Below, in pieces: positions 18,446 through 28,114 of a DNA stretch of 64,000 nt. A model generated the notes under the pieces. The model was not told the origin of the DNA and ran no database searches. It saw nothing but the letters and a program-made list of their open reading frames with translations. A program made the translations under genes and the position numbers. This DNA comes from Pseudomonadota bacterium. GTDB taxonomy: Bacteria > Desulfobacterota > Desulfobulbia > Desulfobulbales > SURF-16. The stretch spans positions 1-64,000 of the forward strand of contig JAHILF010000141.1 in assembly GCA_018897105.1 (NCBI GenBank). Direction: 5' to 3'. Position 1 is the first letter of the stretch; each line of letters starts with the position of its first letter.

Positions 18446-18913
18446 TTATCGACTCACCAGCTCCTGCAGCTCAATGGCCAGGTTGAGCATGGCCGGGATT
18501 TCCTCCATGGTGGGCGGCTGTCTGTGGTAGGTGTCGAGGTCGCAGATCTCCTGATAGGCGTCAAGGGAGATGAGCCGGTCCTTGATCCCGCCCAGGCGGC
18601 CGGGGAAATGCTCCTCCATGGCTTCCGCCAGATCACGCATGGTGTGGTTATAGGGCAGGTTGCCGCTCTGCATGAGGGCGCCCATCACCAGTTTTTCAAT
18701 GGCCATGGCGATGACGTTGTACAGGATCTCGGCGGTAAAGGCGTGCCGCTGACCGGCAAAGGCGTTACGGGCCGTGGTGAGGTATTGGTCTCCCTCGTGC
18801 AGGTACTCTTCCCAGCCCTTGATGGATTGAAATTTGATATCGCTGAAGCCGATCAGATCGGTTCGGAAAGCGGTGGAAGCCATATCGCTGTTTTTTGGCT
18901 GTGCCGTGGTCAT
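18446..18913 (-). CDS. HEPN-like small protein, last gene of the nifH operon
   Basis: GDQYLTTARNAFAGQRHAFTAEILYNVIAMAIEKLVMGALMQSGNLPYNHTMRDLAEAM resembles HEPN helices. Confidence 0.5.
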   Translation of the reverse strand: MTTAQPKNSDMASTAFRTDLIGFSDIKFQSIKGWEEYLHEGDQYLTTARNAFAGQRHAFTAEILYNVIAMAIEKLVMGALMQSGNLPYNHTMRDLAEAMEEHFPGRLGGIKDRLISLDAYQEICDLDTYHRQPPTMEEIPAMLNLAIELQELVSR

Positions 18914-18940
18914 GGTAACATCCTTTTCCCGCCGCCCCTT

Positions 18941-19408
18941 TCAGGGCGACAGACGTTTGCGCAGGCAGATCAGCTCAGTGGTCTGCCAGCCGAGTTTGGT
19001 GTAAAAATCCAGGGCCGGTCCGTTGTTGCGGTCAGCCAGCAGCTGGAGACGCGACACCCCATTTTCCCCGGCCCATTTCCCCAGGCTCTCCATCAGGCGA
19101 CGGCCGATGCCCCGGCCGTGCCAGTCAGGCAGGACCACCACATCCTCCACCAGCAGGGCAGGGCCGCCCTCGGCGGTGGACACGGTGAGCTGGCCGGAGC
19201 ACATGCCGATGACCTGGCCATCCGCCTCGGCCACCAGGACGCAACCCCGGTAGTTGTCCAGCATCATCTGCAGACCCCGGCGCTGCCGCGTTTCGTCAAA
19301 AATAAAATCCTCTTCGATGCTGAAGAGGATTTTCAGCAGGCCCGTGAGGCTGTCAATGTCTCCTTGCCGGGCCGGACGGATGATTACCATGGGCGCAGTC
19401 ATAGTCAT
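18941..19408 (-). CDS. GNAT family N-acetyltransferase
   Basis: VLVAEADGQVIGMCSGQL..VEDVVVLPDWHGRGIGRRLMESLGKWAGENGVSRLQLLAD..ALDFYTKLGWQ. Confidence 0.85.
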   Translation of the reverse strand: MTMTAPMVIIRPARQGDIDSLTGLLKILFSIEEDFIFDETRQRRGLQMMLDNYRGCVLVAEADGQVIGMCSGQLTVSTAEGGPALLVEDVVVLPDWHGRGIGRRLMESLGKWAGENGVSRLQLLADRNNGPALDFYTKLGWQTTELICLRKRLSP

Positions 19409-19412
19409 GGCG

Positions 19413-19718
19413 TTACGCGATCAGATACTCTGCCGGCGGCTCTCCGTCTTCGATGCCGTCCAGGATGGCGTCAATGGCCGCGGTGCTGTCCACCCCCTTG
19501 AACCACCAGTTTTCCGGGTGGACCACCATGATGGGGCCTGATTCGCACTGCTTGAGGCAGGTGGTGGCCGTGAGCAGGCAGTCCAGGCCCCGGTCAAGGA
19601 TTTCTTCGTCTATGTACTGCAGAAAGCCGTCGGTCTGTTTGTGGCAGAGGCCTTTGGGGTCTCCGCCGGCCGCCCGGAAGCTCTGGCACACAAGTATCTG
19701 TCGTTTGGGGATTGCCAT
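19413..19718 (-). CDS. (2Fe-2S) ferredoxin (thioredoxin-like fold)
   Basis: MAIPKRQILVCQSFRAAGGDPKGLCHK...DCLLTATTCLKQCESGPIMVVHPENWWFKGV. Confidence 0.85.
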   Translation of the reverse strand: MAIPKRQILVCQSFRAAGGDPKGLCHKQTDGFLQYIDEEILDRGLDCLLTATTCLKQCESGPIMVVHPENWWFKGVDSTAAIDAILDGIEDGEPPAEYLIA

Positions 19719-19749
19719 GGTGTTCTCCTTCCTATTGTGTTCTTTTCAT

Positions 19750-20934
19750 TTATGAACGCCGCTCGGTGCGGCATTGTTTTCCTTTTTTGCCTCCGCCGTA
19801 CAGCACGTCAACCGTGCCTTCCACATTGCCGTCGGTAACGAGCACGGTAATGCCGCTGCTGGCTAAAACCTTTCTTGGATTGTCTCCTGCTCCGGAGGTC
19901 AGCAGGGCAAAGCAGTCGGTGAATGAATCTGCCAGCTTCTCCCATCTGGCGCCTCCGCCGCCCGGTTCAGGTAATGATCGGCTGGCGAGCAGGCAGGGGA
20001 GCCCGTCTTCCCGGGGGCCGTAAATCAGGGCCTTGGTTGCCTGGCCGAGATGAAGATCGATATCCATGCCGTTTGCGCTGACTACGGCAACATTGGGCCG
20101 GGCTGCACTCGGTTGCGGCAGCATGGCTGCTGCAGGGACCGCAACACCTGCTTCTGCCGTGGCGGTATTCAGGCAAGACGCTTGTTCTGCTGTCTCTGTG
20201 GTAAGATATTGGGCGGCAAGCTTAGCAAGGGTCGCCATGCAGGCACTGTCAGGCTCATTGGAAGAGCCCATCTCATCCACGCAGGATGTGCAGGGAACCA
20301 GTATCATCTTTTCTGCTCCCCAAGCACCCATGCGTTCGGCGATTGCCGCCACCTGGCTGTCATTGATGCCGGGATAGACCGTGGTTCTGATGGTGACCTT
20401 GAGCCCGGCCCGCTGCAAGGCGGAAATAGCCCGCTGCTGTTCATCCACCAGCATGCCGGCCGCCTGACTCAAGGGGATTGTCCTGGTGCCTGGGCGGATC
20501 CAGGCATAGAGTTTTTTCACCACTTCGGGATCAACCGCCTCCACCTGCAGGGTGACTGTATTTACCCCGTGTTCGGCCAAGGCTTGGGCATACTGCTCTC
20601 CATTGATGCCCAGGGTGGTGATGCCAAGAGGCAGGTCAGCATGTCTGCGGCGTATCAGGCTGATAGTCTCCAGGGTGGGCTGGACTTCAGCCAGGGGATC
20701 ACCCGGGCCGCTGATGTGCGCCTCACCAATGTCTGCTCCCTGGCTGATCATATTGTCCAGCCAGCTCATGGCTTCCTGGGGCAGCATGGCCCGGGGAGCA
20801 TTGGCAGCGGGAGCAGAAAGCAATCTTGCATTGGCGCGGGCAGCCACCGGCAGATCAATTCGTTTTCCTGGCAGCCTGGGGGATTCTGCGCTGAAACAGG
20901 TTCGGGCAGGTGTACAGGCGGGTGCGGTATTCAT
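19750..20934 (-). CDS. NifB-like paralog lacking the radical-SAM cysteines, with a NifX-like C-terminal domain
   Basis: From MNTAPACTP..: CFSAESPRLPGKRIDLPVAARANARLLSAPAANAPRAMLPQEAM aligns to NifB CFNAKVKGQFGRVHLPVAPKCNIKCNYCNRKYDC..; ISGPGDPLAE is retained; C-term NVAVVSANGMDIDLHLGQATKALIYG. Confidence 0.85.
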   Translation of the reverse strand: MNTAPACTPARTCFSAESPRLPGKRIDLPVAARANARLLSAPAANAPRAMLPQEAMSWLDNMISQGADIGEAHISGPGDPLAEVQPTLETISLIRRRHADLPLGITTLGINGEQYAQALAEHGVNTVTLQVEAVDPEVVKKLYAWIRPGTRTIPLSQAAGMLVDEQQRAISALQRAGLKVTIRTTVYPGINDSQVAAIAERMGAWGAEKMILVPCTSCVDEMGSSNEPDSACMATLAKLAAQYLTTETAEQASCLNTATAEAGVAVPAAAMLPQPSAARPNVAVVSANGMDIDLHLGQATKALIYGPREDGLPCLLASRSLPEPGGGGARWEKLADSFTDCFALLTSGAGDNPRKVLASSGITVLVTDGNVEGTVDVLYGGGKKGKQCRTERRS

Positions 20935-20971
20935 AGGTTGTGCCCCCTCAAATTCCAAATAAATTGATAAA

Positions 20972-20994
20972 GGCAGGGGAACAAATCCCCTGCC
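20972..20994 (-). other. Intercistronic stem-loop between nifK and the NifB-like gene
   Basis: GGCAGGGG-AACAAAT-CCCCTGCC perfect 8-bp stem. Confidence 0.6.
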
Positions 20995-21003
20995 GCTGTT
21001 CAA

Positions 21004-22377
21004 CTACATGACAAGCTCGAATTGCTGTTCAGAATCATCCCGGTCCCTGCGGTCCAGCAGTACGCCCAGGATTTTTTCCAGCAGCCTGAGGGCACCCTTG
21101 TAAGCAACCGTGGGGAAGTACTGATGCCCCTGGCGGTCCAGGATGGGGAAGCCCCAACGGACAAAGGGGATATCTTCATCACGGGCAATGTACTTGCAGT
21201 AGGTATTGCCGATGATCAGGTCAACCGGATCATTCTTGATCCACTGATGGAGCAGGAACATGTCCCCGGCAGCCTTGACGTTGACTTCATAAGGCAGATC
21301 CTCGGTGATTTCCCTGATGCGCTTTTCAAAGGCCTTGCCCGGGGTGCCGGTGACGATGTGGGTGGGCCACATGTCAAGGGTGACCAGGAATTCGGTCATG
21401 CTGATCACTTGATCAGGATCACCCACCAGCGCCACCTTTTTGTGGTAGAGATACTGGTGCATGTCGGAGATCATGTCCACCAGCTGCCCCCGTTCCATGG
21501 ACAGCTCATCTGCCACCGTTACCCCGCCGACGATGCGCAGGGCGTCGATGAACCGGTCGGTGGCCTTGAGACCGAACGGCATGTCCAGCACCTTGCAGGG
21601 CACCTTGTTCTGAGTATCCAGTTCGCGGGCGGCGACCGCCGAGCACCATTCGCCCAGGGCCAGGGTGCCGATGGCATCTCCGGTTGCCTTCAGTTCCTCA
21701 ATGGTGGTTCCGCCATCGGGAAACATCTTGTACTCGCCGGACAGGGGGCCGTTCAGCACACCCGAGGTATCCGGGAAAAGAATGGTGCTGACCCCGAGCA
21801 TCTTGGTGATGCGTTTGATCTCTTCCATGTCGCACGGTTCCACCCAGCCGGGGATGATGTTTACCTTGCCGTTTTTTTTGCCGGTGCTCTCAGCCAGCCC
21901 CGCCATGGACTTGACCATGGTGGAAAATCCCGTCACATGGGAGCCCACATAACTCGGCGTGGAGGCGCTGATCATGTATTTGCCCTTGGGGATCTTGCCC
22001 TCGGTCAGCGCTTTTTTTCTGATCTGCTTCAGGTCGTCGCCGATGGTCTCGGACAGGCAGGTGGTGTGGACGGCAATGATGTCAGGTTCATAGACGCTGA
22101 AGATGTTTTCGATGGCCTGCAGCATATTGGCCTGCCCGCCGAATACCGATGCGCCCTCGGTGAAGGAACTGGTTGCTGCGGAGATGGGCTCCTTGTAGTG
22201 CCGGGTCAATGTGCTCCGGTGGTAGGCGCAGCATCCCTGGGAGCCATGACTGTGCGGCAGGCACCCGTGGATGCCCAGTGCCGCATACATGGCACCGATG
22301 GGCTGGCAGGTCTTGGCCGGATTGATCATCAAGGCGCTGCGCTCGCTGATTTCTTTTGGTGTATGTCGTAATAGCAT
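21004..22377 (-). CDS. nifK: Nitrogenase MoFe protein beta chain
   Basis: INPAKTCQPIGAMYAALGIHGCLPHSHGSQGCCAYHRSTLTRHYKEP; TTCLSETIGDDL. Confidence 0.95.
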   Translation of the reverse strand: MLLRHTPKEISERSALMINPAKTCQPIGAMYAALGIHGCLPHSHGSQGCCAYHRSTLTRHYKEPISAATSSFTEGASVFGGQANMLQAIENIFSVYEPDIIAVHTTCLSETIGDDLKQIRKKALTEGKIPKGKYMISASTPSYVGSHVTGFSTMVKSMAGLAESTGKKNGKVNIIPGWVEPCDMEEIKRITKMLGVSTILFPDTSGVLNGPLSGEYKMFPDGGTTIEELKATGDAIGTLALGEWCSAVAARELDTQNKVPCKVLDMPFGLKATDRFIDALRIVGGVTVADELSMERGQLVDMISDMHQYLYHKKVALVGDPDQVISMTEFLVTLDMWPTHIVTGTPGKAFEKRIREITEDLPYEVNVKAAGDMFLLHQWIKNDPVDLIIGNTYCKYIARDEDIPFVRWGFPILDRQGHQYFPTVAYKGALRLLEKILGVLLDRRDRDDSEQQFELVM

Positions 22378-22427
22378 TTTGTTTGCCTCTTTATTTCGCA
22401 AAGTGTTGCAACCGAGTGTAGAAATAA

Positions 22428-22492
22428 TGTTCAAGTGTTCAAGTGTTTAAGCGTTTAAACGGTTTAAACGGTTTGAGCGGTTTGAGCGCTGC
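22428..22492. repeat. 8-bp-period repeat array between nifD and nifK
   Basis: gttcaagtgttcaagtgtttaagcgtttaaacggtttaaacggtttgagcggtttgagcgct. Confidence 0.8.
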
Positions 22493-24139
22493 CTATTCCC
22501 AACCGTAAGTGGCTGAAAGTTGCGGGTTTTCCTGCCAGGGCGCCTTCATGTAGCTCCAGACCTTGCTGTTCACCAGCCGGTCGATTTCCTTGTAGAAGTT
22601 GACGGCACCCTTGAACCCGGCGTAAGGACCGCCGGAGTCATAGCTGTGCAGCTGCTTCATGGGAATGCCCAGTTTCTGGATGGAATATTTTTCCTTGATG
22701 CCGGCGCAGAAAATATCCGGTTTCATCAGCTCCACCAGTTTCTCGGCCTCGTATTGATTCAGGTCGTCAATCACCAGGGTACCTTTTCCCATGTCAGGGA
22801 TCAGCCCGTCGTAATCTTTGAATTTATAGCCCGCAGCTTCCATGGCCTGCAGTTCTTCCGGACTTTTACGCGGGTTGTAGCGCGTCGGGTCCGCTTCCAC
22901 CTCAATCTCTTCGATGTTGCGGCTGTCTGCGTCAACCGTCAGATTGGGAAGGACCTGACGACCTTCATAATCGTCGCGGTGGGCAAACTCGTAACCGGCG
23001 GAGATGGTTTTCATACCCATCTCACTGAAGAGTTCCTGGTAATGGTGGGCCCGGGAGCCGCCGACGAACATCATGGCGGTCTTGCCCTCGGTGCGGGGCA
23101 GGACATCCTGCCTGGCCGCCTCAACAGCGGGCATCTCTTCTTTGATCACCGCCTCGACCCGGTCAATGAGTTCCTGGTCGCCGAAGTACTCGGCGATCTT
23201 GCGCAGGGACCTGGACGTGGCCTTGGCGCTGATAAAGTTCACCTTGATCCAGGGAATACCGTATTTCGTTTCCAGCATGTCGGCCACATAGTTAATGGAG
23301 CGGTGGCACATGACGGTGTTCAGATCGGCGGTGTGGGCCGAGGCGAACTGGTCATAGGTCGAGTTGCCGGAAAAGGTAGCGATGTTGGTGATGCCGCATT
23401 TCTTGAAAACGCGGTCAATCTCGAAGCCGTCGCCGCCGATATTGTATTCGCCGAGCAGGTTGATCTTATATTTGCCTGGTTTCACCTCGTCGTTTTCACC
23501 GACGATATGGCGGAAAACCTGGTTGTTGGCAATATGATGTCCCGCTGACTGGCTGACGCCTTTGTAGCCTTCGCAGCTGAAGGCGTACACATTGCAGTCC
23601 CCGAATTTCTCCTTCATCCTTTTGGTAACGGTATGGATGTCGTCACCGATAAGACCCACCGGGCAGGTGGCGAAAACGGCGATTGATTTCGGGTGAAACA
23701 GGTCATACGCTTCCTGGATAGCCTTTTCCAATTTTTTCTCCCCGCCGAAAATGATGTCCGAGTCCTGCATGTCGGTGGAAAAGGCGTAAGGCATGTAGTT
23801 TTCACCGTCCGGGCCGGCGTCGGTCTGGTTGCGCCTGGTGAGCCAGGCGTAAAAGCTGCAGCCGATGGGGCCGTGCACCAGGTTGATGATGTCGCGGGTG
23901 GGGCCCATGATAACACCCTTGCAGCCGGCATAGGTGCAACCGCGCATGGTGATGATGCCTGGAGTGGTGCGTACGTTGGCCGAAATCTCCGGGGTTTCGT
24001 TTTCCAGGGCCTCATTGATCATTATCTGTTTGGCGCGTTTGCGTGCTACCTTGGGCGGATACTTTGCCAGCAGCTGGGCCTTGACATCGGCCGGATCCCA
24101 CTGCACCATTTTTCTTTTTTTCTTTAGGATTGTAGACAT
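22493..24139 (-). CDS. nifD: Nitrogenase MoFe protein alpha chain
   Basis: TMRGCTYAGCKGVIMGPTRDIINLVHGPIGCSFYAWLTRRNQ; SCEGYKGVSQSAGHHIANN. Confidence 0.96.
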   Translation of the reverse strand: MSTILKKKRKMVQWDPADVKAQLLAKYPPKVARKRAKQIMINEALENETPEISANVRTTPGIITMRGCTYAGCKGVIMGPTRDIINLVHGPIGCSFYAWLTRRNQTDAGPDGENYMPYAFSTDMQDSDIIFGGEKKLEKAIQEAYDLFHPKSIAVFATCPVGLIGDDIHTVTKRMKEKFGDCNVYAFSCEGYKGVSQSAGHHIANNQVFRHIVGENDEVKPGKYKINLLGEYNIGGDGFEIDRVFKKCGITNIATFSGNSTYDQFASAHTADLNTVMCHRSINYVADMLETKYGIPWIKVNFISAKATSRSLRKIAEYFGDQELIDRVEAVIKEEMPAVEAARQDVLPRTEGKTAMMFVGGSRAHHYQELFSEMGMKTISAGYEFAHRDDYEGRQVLPNLTVDADSRNIEEIEVEADPTRYNPRKSPEELQAMEAAGYKFKDYDGLIPDMGKGTLVIDDLNQYEAEKLVELMKPDIFCAGIKEKYSIQKLGIPMKQLHSYDSGGPYAGFKGAVNFYKEIDRLVNSKVWSYMKAPWQENPQLSATYGWE

Positions 24140-24164
24140 TATCGTTTGCTCCTTGTTTTCGTGG

Positions 24165-24539
24165 TTAGACGATGGACTTGATGCCCTTCTCGCCTGTGCG
24201 GACCCGGACGGCATCAGTCACCGGCAGGACAAAAATCTTGCCGTCACCCGGCTTGCCGGTCTGGTTGGTCTCGATGAGTGCCTGCACCACCTCGTCGACG
24301 AGATCGTCTTTTATCACCACCGTCACCATGCGCTTGGGATACAGTTTTCCTTTTTCTCCGAGCAGAGAGGCTGCCTCCTCGTAACCCTGCTGGGCTCCAT
24401 CGAGAACCGCGGGATTGATGAAGCCTTTGCCGCGGCCATGGGCTTCATGGGCAAAGAAGGCGTCGATACCGATATCGGTCAAGGCCTGCTTGGTCTGATT
24501 CATCATGTTTATTCGCACGATGGCGATCACCTCTTTCAT
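24165..24539 (-). CDS. nifI2: Nitrogen-regulatory PII-like protein NifI2
   Basis: PII family; MKEVIAIVRINMMNQTKQALTDIGIDAFFAHEAHGRGKG..GDGKIFVLPV; lies between nifI1 and nifD. Confidence 0.9.
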   Translation of the reverse strand: MKEVIAIVRINMMNQTKQALTDIGIDAFFAHEAHGRGKGFINPAVLDGAQQGYEEAASLLGEKGKLYPKRMVTVVIKDDLVDEVVQALIETNQTGKPGDGKIFVLPVTDAVRVRTGEKGIKSIV

Positions 24540-24892
24540 GCTGAGACCTCCTCGGGGGGAGCGGCGGTTTCCTTGACGCCGGAGCTGATGGTATATGATT
24601 CTTCCACCTCGCTGACAAAGATCTTGCCGTCACCGAATGCGCCTTTGGTGCCGGAACGGGCCGTATCCATGATGGTCTGGATGACGAAATCCTTATCTTC
24701 GCTTCTGACAACGCTCATCAGCATCATTTTGGGAATTTCGTCGTAGGTGACCTCTCCGATTTTAATGCCGCGCTGCTTGCCGCGGCCGGCCACCGAATAT
24801 TTGGTCACAGCAGGAAAGCCGGCATCCATGAGTGCGGCAAGGATTTTGTCTGCTCTTTCCGGTCTGACAATTGCTCTGATCATAGTCAACAT
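24536..24892 (-). CDS. nifI1: Nitrogen-regulatory PII-like protein NifI1
   Basis: MIRAIVRPERADKILAALMDAGFPAVTKYSVAGRGKQRGIKIG; downstream of nifH. Confidence 0.9.
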   Translation of the reverse strand: MLTMIRAIVRPERADKILAALMDAGFPAVTKYSVAGRGKQRGIKIGEVTYDEIPKMMLMSVVRSEDKDFVIQTIMDTARSGTKGAFGDGKIFVSEVEESYTISSGVKETAAPPEEVSA

Positions 24893-24910
24893 AGTATTAT
24901 CTCCAGTATG

Positions 24911-25003
24911 TAGAGGAACGTTTAAGCGTTTGAACGTTCCAGTGTTTAAATATTCCAGCGTTCCAGCGTTTAAACGGTTAAGCGCTCAAACATTTGAGCG
25001 GTT
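24911..25003. repeat. 8-bp-period repeat array between nifH and nifI1
   Basis: gaggaacgtttaagcgtttgaacgttccagtgtttaaatattccagcgttccagcgtttaaacggttaagcgctc. Confidence 0.8.
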
Positions 25004-25876
<873 letters not shown>

Positions 25877-26007
25877 TTAATTTTTGCGGAAATTGCATTT
25901 TTGTTATATTGCCGCATTATCCAAAGGTTTTCTCTGTTCGGCCATGGAACATGATTGCAACGGGTTTCGCTGCCCATGTCGGCCTGTATGTTTTGTTTCC
26001 CTTAAAG

Positions 26008-26022
26008 GCAAGAGGTGTGCCA
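26008..26022 (-). promoter_or_regulatory. Sigma-54 -24/-12 promoter for the nifH operon
   Basis: Minus strand TGGCACACCTCTTGC (TGGCAC-N5-TTGC). Confidence 0.88.
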
Positions 26023-26121
26023 CTCGGGAGAGATAAAAAGTATTGTTGATTTATCAATACGTTAACTAGGTATTGCGGGTAAAGATGGCACAGCGGGGAA
26101 GGAGATGGTGACAAGCGCTTT

Positions 26122-26137
26122 TGTCTGGAAGATGACA
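26122..26137. promoter_or_regulatory. NifA upstream activator sequence for nifH
   Basis: TGT-CTGGAAGATG-ACA, about 100 bp upstream of the sigma-54 promoter. Confidence 0.78.
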
Positions 26138-26402
26138 AAAAAGAAGTTCCTGTTTCAATTTTGTAGCATGGAAGTTGTCGCCCGCCTTTGGAGAAATATT
26201 ACGAAAAAGTAATATTTAATTTGGTTAAATTTACAATTATGACATTTGTGCAGGCCGGGATAAGTGAAATCAGTTGGTATTTTTTATATTTATTTCAATA
26301 TAATAGGAGAATACTTTGATGCGGGGCTGGAGCGGAATATATTTTGCAAAACTCAGATACATATATGTATTGATATGAATTCAGCCATTGATCGGAGCAA
26401 AA

Positions 26403-28004
26403 ATGACAGTTCCAAGCGTTATTCCATCTTCCCAGAAGCCGACGATTGAAGCCCTTGAGCTGCAGGCCTTAAGTGAGATCTGTCAGCTCATCGGTTCTGC
26501 GGTTCATCTGGACACCACCCTCAGCAAGATACTCCGCATCGTGCATGACATCCTGCGCATGGAGCGGGCCACCCTGCTTCTGCTCGATAAATCGGGAGAA
26601 AAGTTGAGCATCCGCGCCTCATACGGGCTGAGCGTCCAGGAGGAGCAGCGCGGGGTATATGGTCTGAACGAGGGGATTTGCGGTCAAATTTTCAGGACCT
26701 GTTCCCCCTTTGTCGTTCCCGATATCCAGAGTGAACCCCTCTTTCTCAACAGAACAAAGGCCAGGTCCAAGATCAGCAAGGAACGCATCTCCTTTATCGG
26801 CGTGCCGGTTATGCTGTCCCAGAAGCCCGTTGGGGTGCTCAGTGTGGATCGACTCTTCGGCATGGATGTTTCCTTTGAGGAGGACATACGTTTTCTTAAC
26901 GTGCTGTCCATCCTGATTGCTCAGTTTCTCAGTCTGCATCGGGCCATCATCCGCAACCAGGCGGTGTTGGTGGAGGAGAATAAGAGCCTGAAGGCCGAAC
27001 TGCACAGCCGTTACAACCGGCATTACATGATCGGGCAAAGCAAGGCCATGCAGGGCATTTTCTGGAGCATTGAGAAGGTGGCGCCCAGTCGGGCCACGGT
27101 GCTGCTGTTGGGTGAGTCCGGCACCGGCAAGGAACTGGTAGCCAGGGCTCTCCATCAGGCCAGCACCCGCAAGGACAAGGCCTTTATTAAGGTCAACTGC
27201 GCCGCCCTGCCGGAAAACCTGCTGGAAAGTGAACTGCTGGGCCATGAAAAGGGGGCGTTCACCGGCGCGGTGAGCACCAAGCCTGGTCGATTTGAACTGG
27301 CCAATGGCGGGACGCTGTTTCTTGATGAGATCGGCGAGCTGCCGCTTGCCTTGCAGTCCAAGTTATTGCGGGTTTTGCAGGAGAGCCAGTTCGAGCGGCT
27401 GGGCGGCACCTCCACCCTGACCGTTGATGTGCGTATTATAGCGGCAACAAATGTCAGTCTTGAGAATGCCGTGCTTGAGGGCAAATTCCGCAATGATCTC
27501 TATTATCGGCTGAATGTGGTGCCGCTCACCCTGCCGCCCCTGAGGGAGAGAAGAGATGACATTCCTCTGCTGCTGGATCATTTTCTCAGGTCGAGCAATA
27601 AGCGCAATGAGAAAAATGTGAAAATGACCAAGGAGTTTCTTGATTTTCTGACCGCCTATGACTGGCCCGGCAATGTCAGGGAATTGCAGAACCTGGTGGA
27701 GCGGCTGGTCATTCTCTCTGATAGCGGTTGGCTGCAGATTTCGGATATGCCGGACAGGATGTTTGCCGGGCCGCAGCCGGTTGCTGTTGCGCTTCAGAGT
27801 TCCGGGGAAGATTTGGTTCCCGCGGCAGGAGGCAATGAAAGAAGGGGGAGAGTGCTGAAGGACATTGAACGGGTGGAAATCGAGGCTTCTCTCAAACGGC
27901 ACGGTTGGGTGCAGTCCAGGGCCGCCCGGGAGCTGGGCTTGACCCAGCGGCAGATTGGCTATAAGATCAAGAAGTATGGCCTGACAAGGCCGGAGCAGTG
28001 GTAA
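26403..28004 (+). CDS. nifA: Nif-specific sigma-54-dependent activator NifA
   Basis: GAF domain; [57 protein letters not shown]; Fis-type [25 protein letters not shown]. Confidence 0.93.
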   Translation: MTVPSVIPSSQKPTIEALELQALSEICQLIGSAVHLDTTLSKILRIVHDILRMERATLLLLDKSGEKLSIRASYGLSVQEEQRGVYGLNEGICGQIFRTCSPFVVPDIQSEPLFLNRTKARSKISKERISFIGVPVMLSQKPVGVLSVDRLFGMDVSFEEDIRFLNVLSILIAQFLSLHRAIIRNQAVLVEENKSLKAELHSRYNRHYMIGQSKAMQGIFWSIEKVAPSRATVLLLGESGTGKELVARALHQASTRKDKAFIKVNCAALPENLLESELLGHEKGAFTGAVSTKPGRFELANGGTLFLDEIGELPLALQSKLLRVLQESQFERLGGTSTLTVDVRIIAATNVSLENAVLEGKFRNDLYYRLNVVPLTLPPLRERRDDIPLLLDHFLRSSNKRNEKNVKMTKEFLDFLTAYDWPGNVRELQNLVERLVILSDSGWLQISDMPDRMFAGPQPVAVALQSSGEDLVPAAGGNERRGRVLKDIERVEIEASLKRHGWVQSRAARELGLTQRQIGYKIKKYGLTRPEQW

Positions 28005-28114
28005 GATAACGGGAGGAAGGCAGAGGGGGTGAACCTTTGCTTTTCTTTTGTTTATTTTTAAGGGGCTGATGCCTGATGGGGTTAGTCGCTTTGCCGCAGC
28101 AGGACTGAGGCCGG

